From Syncephalis fuscata (Eukaryota; Zoopagomycota; Zoopagomycetes; Zoopagales; Piptocephalidaceae), in the NCBI GenBank assembly GCA_025786725.1, contig JAHLTZ010000050.1, forward strand, positions 54,115-118,114: a stretch of DNA of 64,000 bases, read 5' to 3'. The position numbers were made by a program, and so were the translations under genes. How positions within the stretch are numbered: position 1 is the first letter of the stretch; the number at the start of each line of letters is the position of its first letter. Shown piece by piece: positions 8,289-19,320 of this stretch. Below the pieces are notes generated by a model, which saw only the letters and a program-made list of their open reading frames with translations, had not been told where the DNA came from and made no database searches.

Positions 8289-10588
8289 ATGAAGCTTTCC
8301 ATTGCCGTCGTTTGCACCATTGTCGTGGCTCTTGTGGCCAGTACAGCCATCGTGGATGCTAAACCAGCCTTAGTTCGTCGTGGTATGTTGCAATAACAAT
8401 AAATATGCCATAGTATCTGCTTATTAATAGTATTGCTAACTAATAATGCTATTAGATCGTAAGTTGTACTGTATATTAGCTAATGACTCATTAATTATAT
8501 TCATGCACTATGTGTATCAACAACTTAATACTAATAGTTAGTAAGTTCTATTATATACCAATAAATTATACACTAATTATATGTCATGTACTGTATCAAT
8601 TGACAACTTAATATTAGATAGCTGTAAGTTATATTGTATATTAGTTGATTGCTCACTAATTGCATGCTATGGACTATGTGTATCAACAAATTAATACTAA
8701 TAGGCAGTAAGTGATATTGTATATTGATGACTTATAATTAAGCATATATCATGTATTGCGTACATCGATAACTTAATGTCATAGTGGGTAAGTTGTATTG
8801 TGTATTAAATGACTATAAACTAATTATATATTATGTGTTGTATGTATCAATGACTTGATATTAGACCAATGTAAGTTATATTGTATACTGATTGCACCTA
8901 GCTAATTATATATTATGCGTTGTGTGTATCAATAACTTAATAATAATAGGCAGTAAGTAGCATTGTATATTAACTGACTATGTACTAACCACGCGTTATG
9001 CATAATATATATTAACAACTTAATACTAATAGGTAGTAAGTGATATTGTATATTGCTGACTTATGAATTAATTATATCAATATACCGTGTGTATCAAAAA
9101 ATTAATAATATAGAATGTAAGGTATATTATATATTAACTGTTCATTCACTAATTACGTGTTATGTATTTTATACATTAACAATTTAATATTAATAGGTGG
9201 TAAGTTGTATTGTATATTAACTGACTATACATTAACCATGCTATTTACTGATTGTACCAACTATTTAATATTAATAGGCAGTAAGTAATATTGTATATTA
9301 GTTAACTATACATTAATTATACTATTTACTAATGTATTAATTATTTAATATTAATAGTTGGTAAGTTGTATTGTATATTAAATAATTATACATTAACTGC
9401 TATTTACTGATTATATTGATTATTTAATACCAATAGACAGTAAGCGATATTGTATATTAACTGACTATAAATTAACCATGCTATTTATTGATTTTATCTA
9501 TTATTTAATACTAATAGACAGTAAGTGATATCGTATATTAACTGACTATACATTAACCATGCTATTTATTAATTCTGCTTATTATCTAATATTAATAGTC
9601 TGTAAGTGGTATTGTATATTGATCGACTATACATTAACCATGCTATTAATTGATTGTACTTATTATTTAATATTAATAGGTGGTAAGCTGTATTGTATAT
9701 TATTTGACCATATATTAACTATGTTATTTACTAATTGTATCAATTACCTAATATTAATAGTCGGTAAGTTGTATTGTATACTAACTGACTATACATTAAC
9801 TATGCTATTTACTAATTGTACCTATTGTTTAATGTTAATAGTTCGTAAGTGATATTGTATATTAACTGACTATACAATAACCATGCTATTTATTAATTGT
9901 ACCAATTATATAATATTAATAGGTTGTAAGTAGTATTGTATATTAATTGACTATATATTAATTACATTCCATTTACTAATGCATCAACAAATTAACATTA
10001 ATAGGTCGTAAGTTGTGTTGCATAATAACTAAATATATATTAATTATATGCCATTTATTGTGCACATCAATAACTTAATATTAATAGAATGTAAGGTATA
10101 TTGTATATTAACTAGCTATTTACTAACCACATGCTATTTAATGTATCCATCAACAACTTAATATTAATAGACAGTAAGTTGAGTTGTATACCAATAGAAC
10201 ATGCGCTAATTATATACTGTGGACTGTATCCACCAACAACTTAATATTAATAGCATGTAAGTGGTATTGTATATTAATTGATTACTTACTAATTACATGT
10301 TATGCATCATGTGTATCAACAACCTAATACTAATAGGTCGTAAGTAGCATTTTATATTGGTTGATAACCCACTAATCACATGTTATGCATCATGTGTATC
10401 CATAACTTAATACTAATAGACCGTAAGTAGCATTTTATATTGATTAATTACTCACTAATTACATGTTATGCACCATGTGTATCAATAACTTAATATCAAT
10501 AGACGGTAAGTGATATTGTATATTGATGGCTTATACACTAATTATATAACACGTACTATTTTTATTTATAAATGCAGATAACCCATAA
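8289..10588 (+). CDS. secreted six-cysteine peptide encoded by 28 exons, 26 of them 3- or 6-nt micro-exons
   Basis: Exon 1 (8289-8382) encodes a signal peptide (begins MKLSIAVVCTIVVAL, ends VDA), a short propiece KPALVRR with a dibasic Kex2-type site, and one base of the next codon. Micro-exons start at 8456, 8538, 8618 (6 nt), 8704, 8785, 8865 (6 nt), 8950, 9033, 9114, 9197, 9278, 9358, 9437, 9518, 9599, 9680, 9761, 9842, 9923, 10005, 10088, 10171, 10254, 10337, 10420 and 10503. All are 3 nt unless noted. The last exon is 10578-10588, stop 10586-10588. Every intron is phase 1, starts with GTAAG (the first with GTATG) and ends in AG, usually AATATTAATAG or AATACTAATAG. The joined frame is open: 62 residues, with a mature part of 31 residues and cysteines spaced C-X3-C-X2-C-X5-C-X3-C-X3-C. 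The total of 189 nt is an exact multiple of three. No family is recognised and function is unknown. The exon model is my reading; transcript evidence is not available here. Confidence 0.85.
8459..10577 (+). repeat. tandem array of about 81-bp intron-plus-micro-exon units
   Basis: About 26 units, each consisting of GTAAGTNNTATTGTATATTA, a variable middle, a TTAATATTAATAG-type 3' end, and a 3-nt slot (6 nt twice). Intron lengths are 76-80 nt. Neighbouring units resemble each other most: units in 9200-9920 share a CTGACTATACATTAACCATG segment, and units in 10260-10500 share an ACTAATTACATGTTATGCA segment. This points to stepwise local duplication. The last intron differs (ends AATGCAG). The 3-nt slot is the most variable position next to fully conserved splice signals. 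Confidence 0.9.
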
Positions 10589-12080
10589 GCATAAGGACAT
10601 TAGCATTGGTAGTGCAATCAAACCACTATTCCAATACAATTTAGGTATATATTCGGTGAAAAGCAAGACCATTTGACAATTACGCCGTCCAGTCTATTTA
10701 TATATCAAGTTTTGGCCAATGCTCCGGTTTATCCAGTCTTTAATCAATGGAATCATTATGTTACCAACATGTTTGCATCTAGTTGCCCATATTCAACTGT
10801 GCAAACTTATAGTAATAAATCCATGGTTCCATCTTAGCTATATACAATCAAATTGCTATATCTATAACCATGTTCTATTTGCATTCAATAATGACAATTA
10901 TCAATCAAATAGTTAAATTAATAACAAAATGTGTATAATTATATCGCCTAAGCTATAGGCATAGATTGGTATGGATAGTAGTAAAGCTATCATTATCATA
11001 TAGCCCAATAATAGTATGCTGAAATTAGAATAAATACGCTTTTTAATAAAACACGACAATAAAGCATACAATATTATAAAACAAAATAAATAGACAAGTC
11101 AAATGTGTGAATAGTAATAACAAAACTATACTGTATGCAATTAGCCAATAGTAATGAACGAAATGGATCAAGATCTGCTAAAAGAATACAGCTAGCAATA
11201 AACTTTTAGCTTTTATTAATATAATTTCTACAATTTACAATATTAATGATATAGACAGACATATAGTATGTGTATACAAGACAGATATGTACAGTACAAC
11301 AATAATGATAAATAAATAGCTTAATAACCAATGACACTCAACAGCCGGTTTCATCTTCAATAAAGCGGATATTTCGTTTAAATGTGTGGCTATTATAGCT
11401 ATTTAACTGCCAAATCACACTAAACAACCAATAGCATGCTCAATATTGTGGAAAAAGTGATCTTTATTTAGTTAATAAAAATATCATAAGATTTGATACA
11501 AATCAAGTGGTTTAAATGATCCGCCACAGCACCCTCTTAAGCTTCTTTCGCCATGTTCCACAGCTCTTTTAAATTGGAACATTGGAGCGACTACTGCGAC
11601 ATTTAAAATGAACGTTACGAGTAGATTGTTCTAGTTTATCAATGACAAATGCCATGTTGACGATTTTATTTTGCACATCTTCACTCTTGCTTGATACACC
11701 AACTAATTAATTTAAGTTGATCAAAGCAATAACACTTTTATGTAATTCGGAATTATTTAGTTGCTATATCTGATATTTAAATACTCTAAACCAATCTAAT
11801 CTTATTTGTTGGTTAGATTTAAATCTAAAATATTTATTAATTAAACAGTTTTTGTTTGCATTACAGTTTATTTATTTTGATAGTTGCTTCATTAGTAGTT
11901 TGTATTTATTCAATAAAAACGTTTATTTCAACATTAAATACTGTTCCAACACAATTAGTGCTAATCTTTACATAGCATGTTTTTGTATTGTATTTTGAAT
12001 TGCATTTGCCACAAATATATTGTTAAAGCCTTTTAACAAATAAAACATGATTAGCTTTTCAAATTCCCCTATTTTGCCTT
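10589..12080. other. 3' flank and intergenic spacer
   Basis: The 3' UTR of the micro-exon gene presumably occupies the first part (AATAAA-type motifs near 11030-11100). ORFs here lack domains. About 11325-11440 holds a diverged copy of the dispersed repeat family of 48-55 kb. Confidence 0.5.
11325..11440 (-). repeat. fragment of the dispersed repeat family
   Basis: It shares with the 49.6-49.9 kb arms a cluster of elements in the same order: AATGACACTCA near a CATCTTCAATA segment, then a block like CAAATCACACTAA. It is strongly diverged, so it is probably an old insertion or an ancestral fragment. Confidence 0.5.
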
Positions 12081-12790
12081 GAATTTCATATTTGAGTCCT
12101 CAAAGCAAAACTGGCTTCAATTGAAAACATGCTGTTATGTACAAGAAACATAGTTACAATATTTTCATTTACTTTCTTTGAAATATTGAGGCCAATCGTT
12201 ATTATTGTTGACCATGTGTAGAAAGATTGATTGAATATTAATAGAATTCACATCGTTGCAATTCCACATTGTTCCGCAGTTATTGTTGTTATTACCACGT
12301 ACAGTGTGGCTTATTGCGTCTGAATGGTCTCTTCTATTTTCCAATCTTCTACTGTTGCATTGTGGGCATATTTGCAATGTAAGATACTCGTCTATGGTGA
12401 CAAAAAGGTAGGACGACTAGCGTTTCTGATGTTCATCATTGTCTTAAGTATTCTTAGCATCAACTTAGCAGGTACAAATTATTTGCCGGCCATTGATAAA
12501 ACAAATCCCTCCACCGTATGCAATAATGATAGTTGGGTGTTTTCACCAGAAGACCTTGTGGTGACAGTTGTAGCCAGAATATACGGCATGCCGTTGAGGT
12601 TACTTGAACAGGTGTTGATGTAAATAAAGAAATAAAGACTAGGAATTGAATATGTTTTTATTGATGTTCAAATACGCATGCTATTATATTGCTATATTCA
12701 ACATTATTGTATAATATATTACTGAATAAAACGATAAGATAACAATAAGAAAAAGAATGAAATAAGTAAACAAAAAATGTAGGAATCAAA
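12080..12790 (+). repeat. direct repeat copy B
   Basis: Second copy of the segment at 5700-6480, same orientation, about 6.35 kb away. The two copies flank the micro-exon gene. Confidence 0.8.
12429..12623 (+). CDS. putative small secreted protein, copy B
   Basis: Paralogue of 6112-6294. The signal peptide is conserved (MFIIVLSILSINLA). Downstream, a 2-nt and a 1-nt difference first shift and then restore the frame relative to copy A (SWVFSPE against VWVFSPE). A further 1-nt difference in an AGAAAG/AGAAG run then sends the tail into another frame, ending at 12621-12623. The indels are at short homopolymers and may be consensus errors; if so, both proteins would end with the same PCGxSC tail. 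Function unknown. Confidence 0.4.
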   Translation: MFIIVLSILSINLAGTNYLPAIDKTNPSTVCNNDSWVFSPEDLVVTVVARIYGMPLRLLEQVLM

Positions 12791-13172
12791 GTACAGTAGC
12801 TTCCTACCAACTAATGATTTGTGACGGCAAAGATGTGATAATGATGTAAAAATAGTAAAATATTAAAGATTAATAAAGGTAATACTAGATTTATCTTAAT
12901 TTAGTTATGAATAAATAACTGATGTTTATGTGAAATTAATAAAGCTATATAAGTATTTTATCAAAATTACGTATAAAGCAGTCTTTATTCGTCATCATCT
13001 TTGTCAAATATACGTGTGTAATTTTCCATAGTAATAAAGACGTCAATAATCTTGGCAATATTATCTATATATTGGGTTCATTAGCAACGCACATATTATA
13101 TCTAACATTATAATTTGTTTGTCAGTTTATTAAGCAATTGTTTTTAAGTATTTGTTTGTTAAGTTGATAAAA
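12791..13172. other. spacer and promoter of the hydrolase gene
   Basis: AT-rich. I see no gene, repeat or RNA structure in it. Confidence 0.4.
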
Positions 13173-14378
13173 ATGAGTAGCTATATTCCAGTACAAGGCG
13201 TTTGTCAAGTTAGCGCAGACCGTGGCAGTAAGCCGTTAAACATTGTGTATCAATTGCACGGGACTGGAACGCAGCGAGTACTACTTATCATGGGTTGGTA
13301 CCATGTAACTACCGTACCGTAAATAGCTAATGTTGCCAATAGGACACAACGGCACTTTGGATGCATGGCAATTACAAACGAGATTTTTGGTTCAACATGG
13401 CTATCAAGTCTGTGTATTTGATAACCGTAATATTGGACGTTCTGGTAAGTAGCAATAAATATATTTGCTATTTACTAAGCATAGTAATTTATGTAGATAA
13501 AGCCAACGAGCCATTCACGTTAGTGTTATAATATTATTCTAATATCTAAATACTAAGTTTTTTAGTGTAATGGACATGGCATTGGATACAATCGAGCTAC
13601 TAAATCACCTAGAATGGACATCTGGTGTTCATCTAGTGGGAATAAGTATGGGTGGTGCAATTTCTCAGCTACTAGCAAGTCATTATCCACAATACTTTAT
13701 TTCAGTCTGCCTAACAAGCACATTTATGGATATAAATGCAATGAAGGTATTTATGAAAAAATGAATATTGTAATTGTTTATAATAACAATACGATAGAAT
13801 TCAAAATCGTACAACTTGATATTTAGTCCACCGGTCTATTCTAGTGAGAAAGAACGCATAGAAGTTTACAAATACATTTTATTTCCCAAAGTATGTGCCT
13901 TACAGATTGAAATAACAATATATTAACGTCAGCACCATTAGCACTGGCTAGATAGTCCATCGGAATTTGCTCCAACAAAGACCAATTCACAATTACTAAT
14001 TGATGTAACTACATACAAATGATTAGTCAATTCAGTCTATTGATAAAACTGTATCACTAGTTATACGAGGACTCTCCGTTTAAAACCGATAGTACTACTG
14101 TAGATCTTCAGCTTGAAGCCATTAGGCAATATGTCCTGACCAAAGAGGAAATAGACAGTATTCGTATAGGCAAACTACCAGTACTTGTGTGCACTGGCGA
14201 TGAGGATAGTTTGATTGACCCAAATAATTCGGAATGTATTGCCAGGGCCTTGGAATGTCCGTTAAAAATATTTAAAGGATGCGGGCATGTAGTTATCATA
14301 CAAGAGCCGGATCTTTATAACCAAACGCTCCTTAAACATTTCCAGGGCATTAAGAATTCAATCAAAGCCAACGCTTAA
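13173..14378 (+). CDS. alpha/beta-hydrolase fold protein
   Basis: Serine hydrolase-fold enzyme of about 280 residues; the substrate cannot be told from sequence. Early exons: 13173-13293, 13343-13444, 13497-13518, 13566-13746, then three more up to the stop at 14376-14378. Landmarks: MGHNGTLDAWQLQ (oxyanion HG-type loop), VCVFDNRNIGRSD, the nucleophile elbow GISMGG (Gly-X-Ser-X-Gly), the acid in CTGDEDSLIDP, and the catalytic His in GCGHVVIIQEP. All three triad residues are present. The second exon starts after an unusual GTTGGT donor. The exon beginning near 13828 reads PPVYSSEKERIEVYKYILFPK only if about two bases are added to a C-run near 13830, so a small consensus error is likely. It is convergent with the AFG1-like gene. 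Confidence 0.82.
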
Positions 14379-14733
14379 ACATCATCTTTTAAATTGCTAT
14401 GTAAATAAATCTATGGATTGCAATCAGCAATTTTACATTATATGCTATAGCCTATTATGCTTGGAGAATAAGCGTTCAAACATTGATATACATTTTAACA
14501 CACACATAATTGTTTATTTTCTATTTGTACTGTAATATTTGTAAACTTAACTAATTTGCTTAATATGCATATTATTAAGTATTGTTACGTACATATTAAA
14601 TAGAAATAATTTACGCATTTCTTAATCTATTATTATAGGTTCTAAATCACATAGCTTATTAATATTGCTTTAAATTAGAGCATTTATATTTATATTTATT
14701 CACCAACATATTTACTGTTGTATTTATTTTAGT
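14379..14733. other. spacer between convergent genes
   Basis: AT-rich 3' flanks of the hydrolase and AFG1-like genes; nothing else is visible. Confidence 0.4.
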
Positions 14734-16873
14734 CTATACTTTTGAATCGGCTATTTGTGTTGTTTCGGCTATATTCCAGCTTTGCATTTCAATCAAACGA
14801 CTAATGGCTCGATCAAATGCAAATACTTCTTCCTGTCCACTAAATATGTTGCTTGACAACTAATCAAATTAATTAATTACTAAATAATTATTAACACAAA
14901 TGGCTACTTGCCTGTTGATTTGTTAAACCAAGATCATCCATAAGCATTCGCTGGGCCGAATCCATAGATGAGCCGTTATTGCCGCCATTACCATCTGTTT
15001 TGTTTTCATTCTTTTCGCTAAATAATTCATGAATAGAACATTCGGCTAAACAAACGAGTTTAGTCTACTATATAGTTAGCATCAGTGTAATTCAAAACGT
15101 TGTATTCCAATATCACTACCTTATTTTCATACATGGCATCCAATAAAGTAATAAATCTCCGCGCTTCATTACGTCGCGTAAGACTCATACGTGGTATATC
15201 GGTAACAAATACTGTATGGTAATTGCGCACCAATTCGATATAATCGGCCGCACTTAATGCCTTCAATTGTGTAAGAGATACTAAAAGTGAAATCATGTTT
15301 TTGTAATTACCTCTGAGCAAAGTTCATAGAATGTAAATCGTGCAATTCCCTCAACCGACTGCGGTACAATTAGATGTCGACCAAGAAATTCAATTTTTTT
15401 TGTTTCCACTAAACTTTAATTAATTTTCAAGCACTATAAAATAACTGGTGTATTTACCTGGACGATCAGCCACTAGATCTTTAAACAAACGATCTATTGC
15501 TTGTCTGTTTTGTTGATCTGGTGGATAAAAGTACAAATTCTTGTGTGCTTTGGCTAATACATTCAGTTATTAGCCATCCATTTACTTGTTTCCATTCGGT
15601 AATCGCTTACCTAACCGGCGGTAATCTACACCTGAATCAAGATTGATAGTACCACAGTTCTTCTTTAATAGTTCAATACATGGAATAAAACTTTCTCGTT
15701 GTAATCCATTCCAATAAAGCTCTAAATAACAATAAATACTAAATACATACAATCAATCGTTAATTTACCATCTGGTGATCGATTTGAAGTGGTAATCATA
15801 ACAACACCATGGTCAAATAAAAGCGTAAATAGTCGACGTAGAATCATTGCATCAGCAATATCAGTCACCTATATTCTCTAGTTAGTATTAGGCTAATAAT
15901 CGCTCATCTATTTCTACCTGAAACTCATCAAAGCATAAAATCCATGCATCAGATACCAGATCCTGAGCAATAGGCGGTATTGGATCGATTGAACTATTCT
16001 GCATCTTTAATGCGTGAACACCTTCATTCGAATAAATTACACTGTGTTTCTATTGACGCACTACTTATTAACTACTTACGTCGATGGACATCCAACATAA
16101 AGTTGTGAAAATGAACACGTCGTTTACCAGGAATATTTAGACTCTTGTATAACAAATCCATAAGCATCGTTTTTCCAGTGCCTTTTAAAGACCGAATAAG
16201 TACTTAATTGCTCAACCAGTTCGTCTACGTACCAACACTTCCATAGCTATATTTTATCATAAATAAATCGTTTGTATTGACAGTGTAACAGTATTCACTT
16301 ACATATATACTCCTTTGGGCGGTGCAGATATTGTTTTCCGTGTAAATAATTTGATATCTAATTAAACATTAATTATTAGCTGTAAAATTATAACCAATCT
16401 TATTTACTTTAAGAAATAATCCCGATGATGGATTATCTTTAAACTGTTCTTGGAATCGTGTTTTATTATAAGCCAATACAAGATCGTATACTTCTTGCAG
16501 CTGATATACCACGGATCGTTGAAATATATCGTCACGTACTATTCCCGATTCCACTTGTGCATCGTAAGCTGCCATCGGCCCTATAAATTCATCGTATTAA
16601 TACACATATGCAACCATGACAGAATACATTATCTTCACATAGTTCATATTCCCTACCTTGTTGCTGCTCTTGGCTAGCTGCATTTTGTGATGCTTTAGCT
16701 AGTCCACTGTCTTGTACTTGCAGACGGGTATGTTCTGTTTGTGTACTACGATAGCGGAGAGCAGTAAAGTTGGCACGAACAATAGGTGCCACTAAATGAG
16801 CCCGAACAATTACTGGCGACGATGCAAAAGAAATAGTCTTACTTTGACGTACTAAACGAGATAGTGCAGTCAT
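14734..16873 (-). CDS. AFG1: AFG1/LACE1-like mitochondrial ATPase
   Basis: AAA-type ATPase of the mitochondrial inner membrane that helps degrade mitochondrially encoded respiratory-chain subunits (known for the family). The start at 16873 gives an Arg/Ser-rich presequence ([19 protein letters not shown]) suited to mitochondrial import; an upstream in-frame Met at 17002 gives a less plausible leader. Core motifs: [32 protein letters not shown] (Walker A, split by introns), [22 protein letters not shown] (Walker B), [38 protein letters not shown]. Introns are 45-70 nt. The frame looks intact by eye, with the stop at 14734-14736. Confidence 0.9.
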
Positions 16874-17281
16874 TGTGTAATAGGAGAGATGCAAGCAGCT
16901 AGGCAGCGAAGATAAAGAAGATAATAGGAGCGACAAACAATTATATGAGAACAGCGGTAACCGTGTCACACGGTTGAACGTCTGTTCCGAAGCAGAATGC
17001 AATAAAGAAACGATATTAAAAGTTAATTACTATCCTTTAATGTTATATTGTACGATTCTTCATACTGTTTAAAACTGCCCTAACAAAAGTAGTTCTACTA
17101 GTTAGTAGAAAAAGGATCGTAAACATATCTAGTATTCGTAAACTGTGTTTACAATATCCGTAAATTATATGTAATAACTGTAACAAAAAGGAAACTGTAA
17201 GCAGTTCCGTTTGTTACAATGACCTGTACTGAGATTAAATCTTCCGACGTACATCGCCATTATACTGTTTATTAGTTATTA
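16874..17281. other. spacer between the AFG1-like and msrB genes
   Basis: Promoter of the AFG1-like gene and 3' flank of msrB. No feature recognised. Confidence 0.4.
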
Positions 17282-17937
17282 TTAGTCTTTGAATGTCAAA
17301 CTAACGCTGTTAACACAATGACGCTCGTCGGTAGGCGTATTAAATTTTCGCCTTTGAAGACGTGGCCTAAATGGCCTCCACAGTTAGCGCAGCGAATCTC
17401 GGTGCGCACCATTCCCATGCTTGTATCCTCGAACCGAACGACGGCACCTATAATGCGGTAATACGATAAAATCAGCTTATTCAATCAGTTAATATTGCTA
17501 TCTTACCAGGAATGGCATCATAGAAAGCAGGCCATCCACAGCCTGAATCAAACTTGGTTGTCGATTCATATAATGGAGTACCACAGCCCGCACAGCCATA
17601 AACACCTTAGATAATAGTTATCGTCATTAGCAAAAAAAAACTTATTGCTAATAAAGCGGCTACCTTTTTTCGTATAGTGGTTGTATTCACCGGTGCCTGG
17701 GCTTTCTGTTCCGCCTTGACGTAGAATACGGAATTGTTCTGGGGAAAGCACCGCACGCCATTCCTCTTCGGTTCGTTGACCAGACATGTTGATTGGTGAA
17801 GAGGACCGAGAAAAGGTAGATAGCAATAAATGGCGGTTTGCACGATAAACAGTGGGCAATGACGAGCGAATAAGACTCGAAGCACGATAGAAATAAGTTA
17901 AACGGATTGAGAAACGGATTGGATACCGATAAAACAT
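17282..17937 (-). CDS. msrB: peptide-methionine (R)-S-oxide reductase MsrB
   Basis: Reduces methionine-R-sulfoxide in proteins. Exons: 17664-17937, 17507-17605, 17282-17447. The first about 50 residues are basic and Ser-rich, a probable mitochondrial presequence; an internal Met before [17 protein letters not shown] could serve a cytosolic form. Zinc-binding CxxC pairs are seen as CAGC and [12 protein letters not shown], with [13 protein letters not shown] between. One base is missing at 17341-17349 (A/T homopolymers). As written, the frame ends early and loses the catalytic segment RHCVNSVSL; with that base, the ending would be canonical and stop at 17282-17284. Consensus error is more likely than loss of the catalytic Cys. 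Confidence 0.92.
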
Positions 17938-19320
17938 GTAGTGGCGTATTTACTGTTGAATGGTGTGTTAAAAGATAGATATTTCTCTTTTACCAACTAG
18001 GAACAGGCCGAATAAAATATAATAGGAAAAATAGTGTTGAATCATGTGTGAAATAAAGGCGCAACAATTGTCCCACTATTACTAATACTGCCAATCAACT
18101 GTATAATGTAAAATTGCAATATAAGCACAATTTATATTGAGCCATGTACCCAGTAATAGTGATTTATTTATGTTAATGCTAGTACCTAAAAAATGTTCAC
18201 TATACGTAACAAGGTGGCCGCCATGGCCACTTAAACCATATCCATGTAGCTAATAGACACAACAATGCTATTGCAGTTATTTAACAAGTGTAAATGTAAA
18301 TAAAATAAAGAAAAAAATTGTGAGATACTTCATAAATATCAATAAAACTTAGTAGCCGTCATTAAAAAGTGATCATTATAATGATCTATATTTTGATTTT
18401 AAAGTTGATAAACTCCAAGGCAATTAGCTTCTTCGAAACCAATTCAGTATAGTATCACTAATTATATACTTTCAAAATATGCTTGGGATTCAAAGCATCA
18501 GTCAAATTACCATGCCATAATCTTGCACCTGTAAAAGTCTCATGAGTTTTCTTACAATTTGATTTGTGCACCTACAAACAGTTTAGATGTTAGAATAAAA
18601 TATACGCTTTGTATTCAGTCTATAAATTATAGTACCTTATAAGCCCATGGCACTTTACTCTTGTACAATTTTTATGTTAATACGGAAGTGGATTATCGAT
18701 TATTTTAAATGTTTTAGACTTGAAGCTTGACAAGTAGAACGGGTTTTAGAGCTATTATACTCATCAACTAAAAGTACGTTAAATCCATTCTTTTAAAGTA
18801 TACGCTCCAAGCCAGCACCTCGAATAAGTTCTTGGGACTTTACATGACTTGCAGACTAGTTATCAAATATCAAAATAGCATCACTGTCAAACTTGGATTT
18901 AAGCTTATTGGCAAGCTTTTAGTCAGCTTACTGCTGGCTAATGTACGAAGATAGTTTTAGTTTTTTGAACAGCCAGTTTTGTTCGATAGGATTTATATTT
19001 GTTTGATAAATGTAGTATGATGCTAGATATTGGCTGAATAAAACTGTTGTTTATGCTTATATGTTGAAGCATGCATTTGATTTCGTTAATTGTAACTTTG
19101 TTGTAGTAGCATTTGAAATGATTAAAGCCATTTGCCTAATCTATATTATTGCACTTTATTATGCTCATTGCTGTTTGGCAAGCATAGAAATAGCATTTAA
19201 CAGTTCTATATATAATTCAAAATGTTTAATATATAAAATAATTGTCGAAATACATATACACTGGTATATAATGTCGTGTTCAGCCAGTTCCATAAAACTA
19301 TATGAAAGTCATGGTGGTTG
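17938..19320. other. intergenic, no supported gene
   Basis: AT-rich. 18214-18230 is a GTGGCC-N5-GGCCAC palindrome that recurs at 47434-47450. 18440-18990 has patchy coding-like composition with many stops in all frames, possibly an old transposon, but I cannot name it. An ORF at 19061-19321 has no domain. Confidence 0.4.

Noticed and set aside
9559-9852. 97-residue ORF inside the micro-exon array
   Set aside because: It is a chance read-through of the repeated introns, repeating with the unit period.
8400-10577. Reading the 8.4-10.6 kb array as a plain non-coding tandem repeat or CRISPR-like array
   Set aside because: The units carry consistent donor and acceptor signals, slots are multiples of 3 nt, and the joined slots give an open Cys-rich frame in the phase set by exon 1. 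CRISPR does not apply: the variable slots are 3-6 nt and the genome is eukaryotic.
12165-12377. Minus-strand ORF beginning MQICPQC
   Set aside because: It overlaps the opposite-strand small secreted protein gene, and the duplicate copy at about 5880-6070 has no equivalent Met and contains stops.
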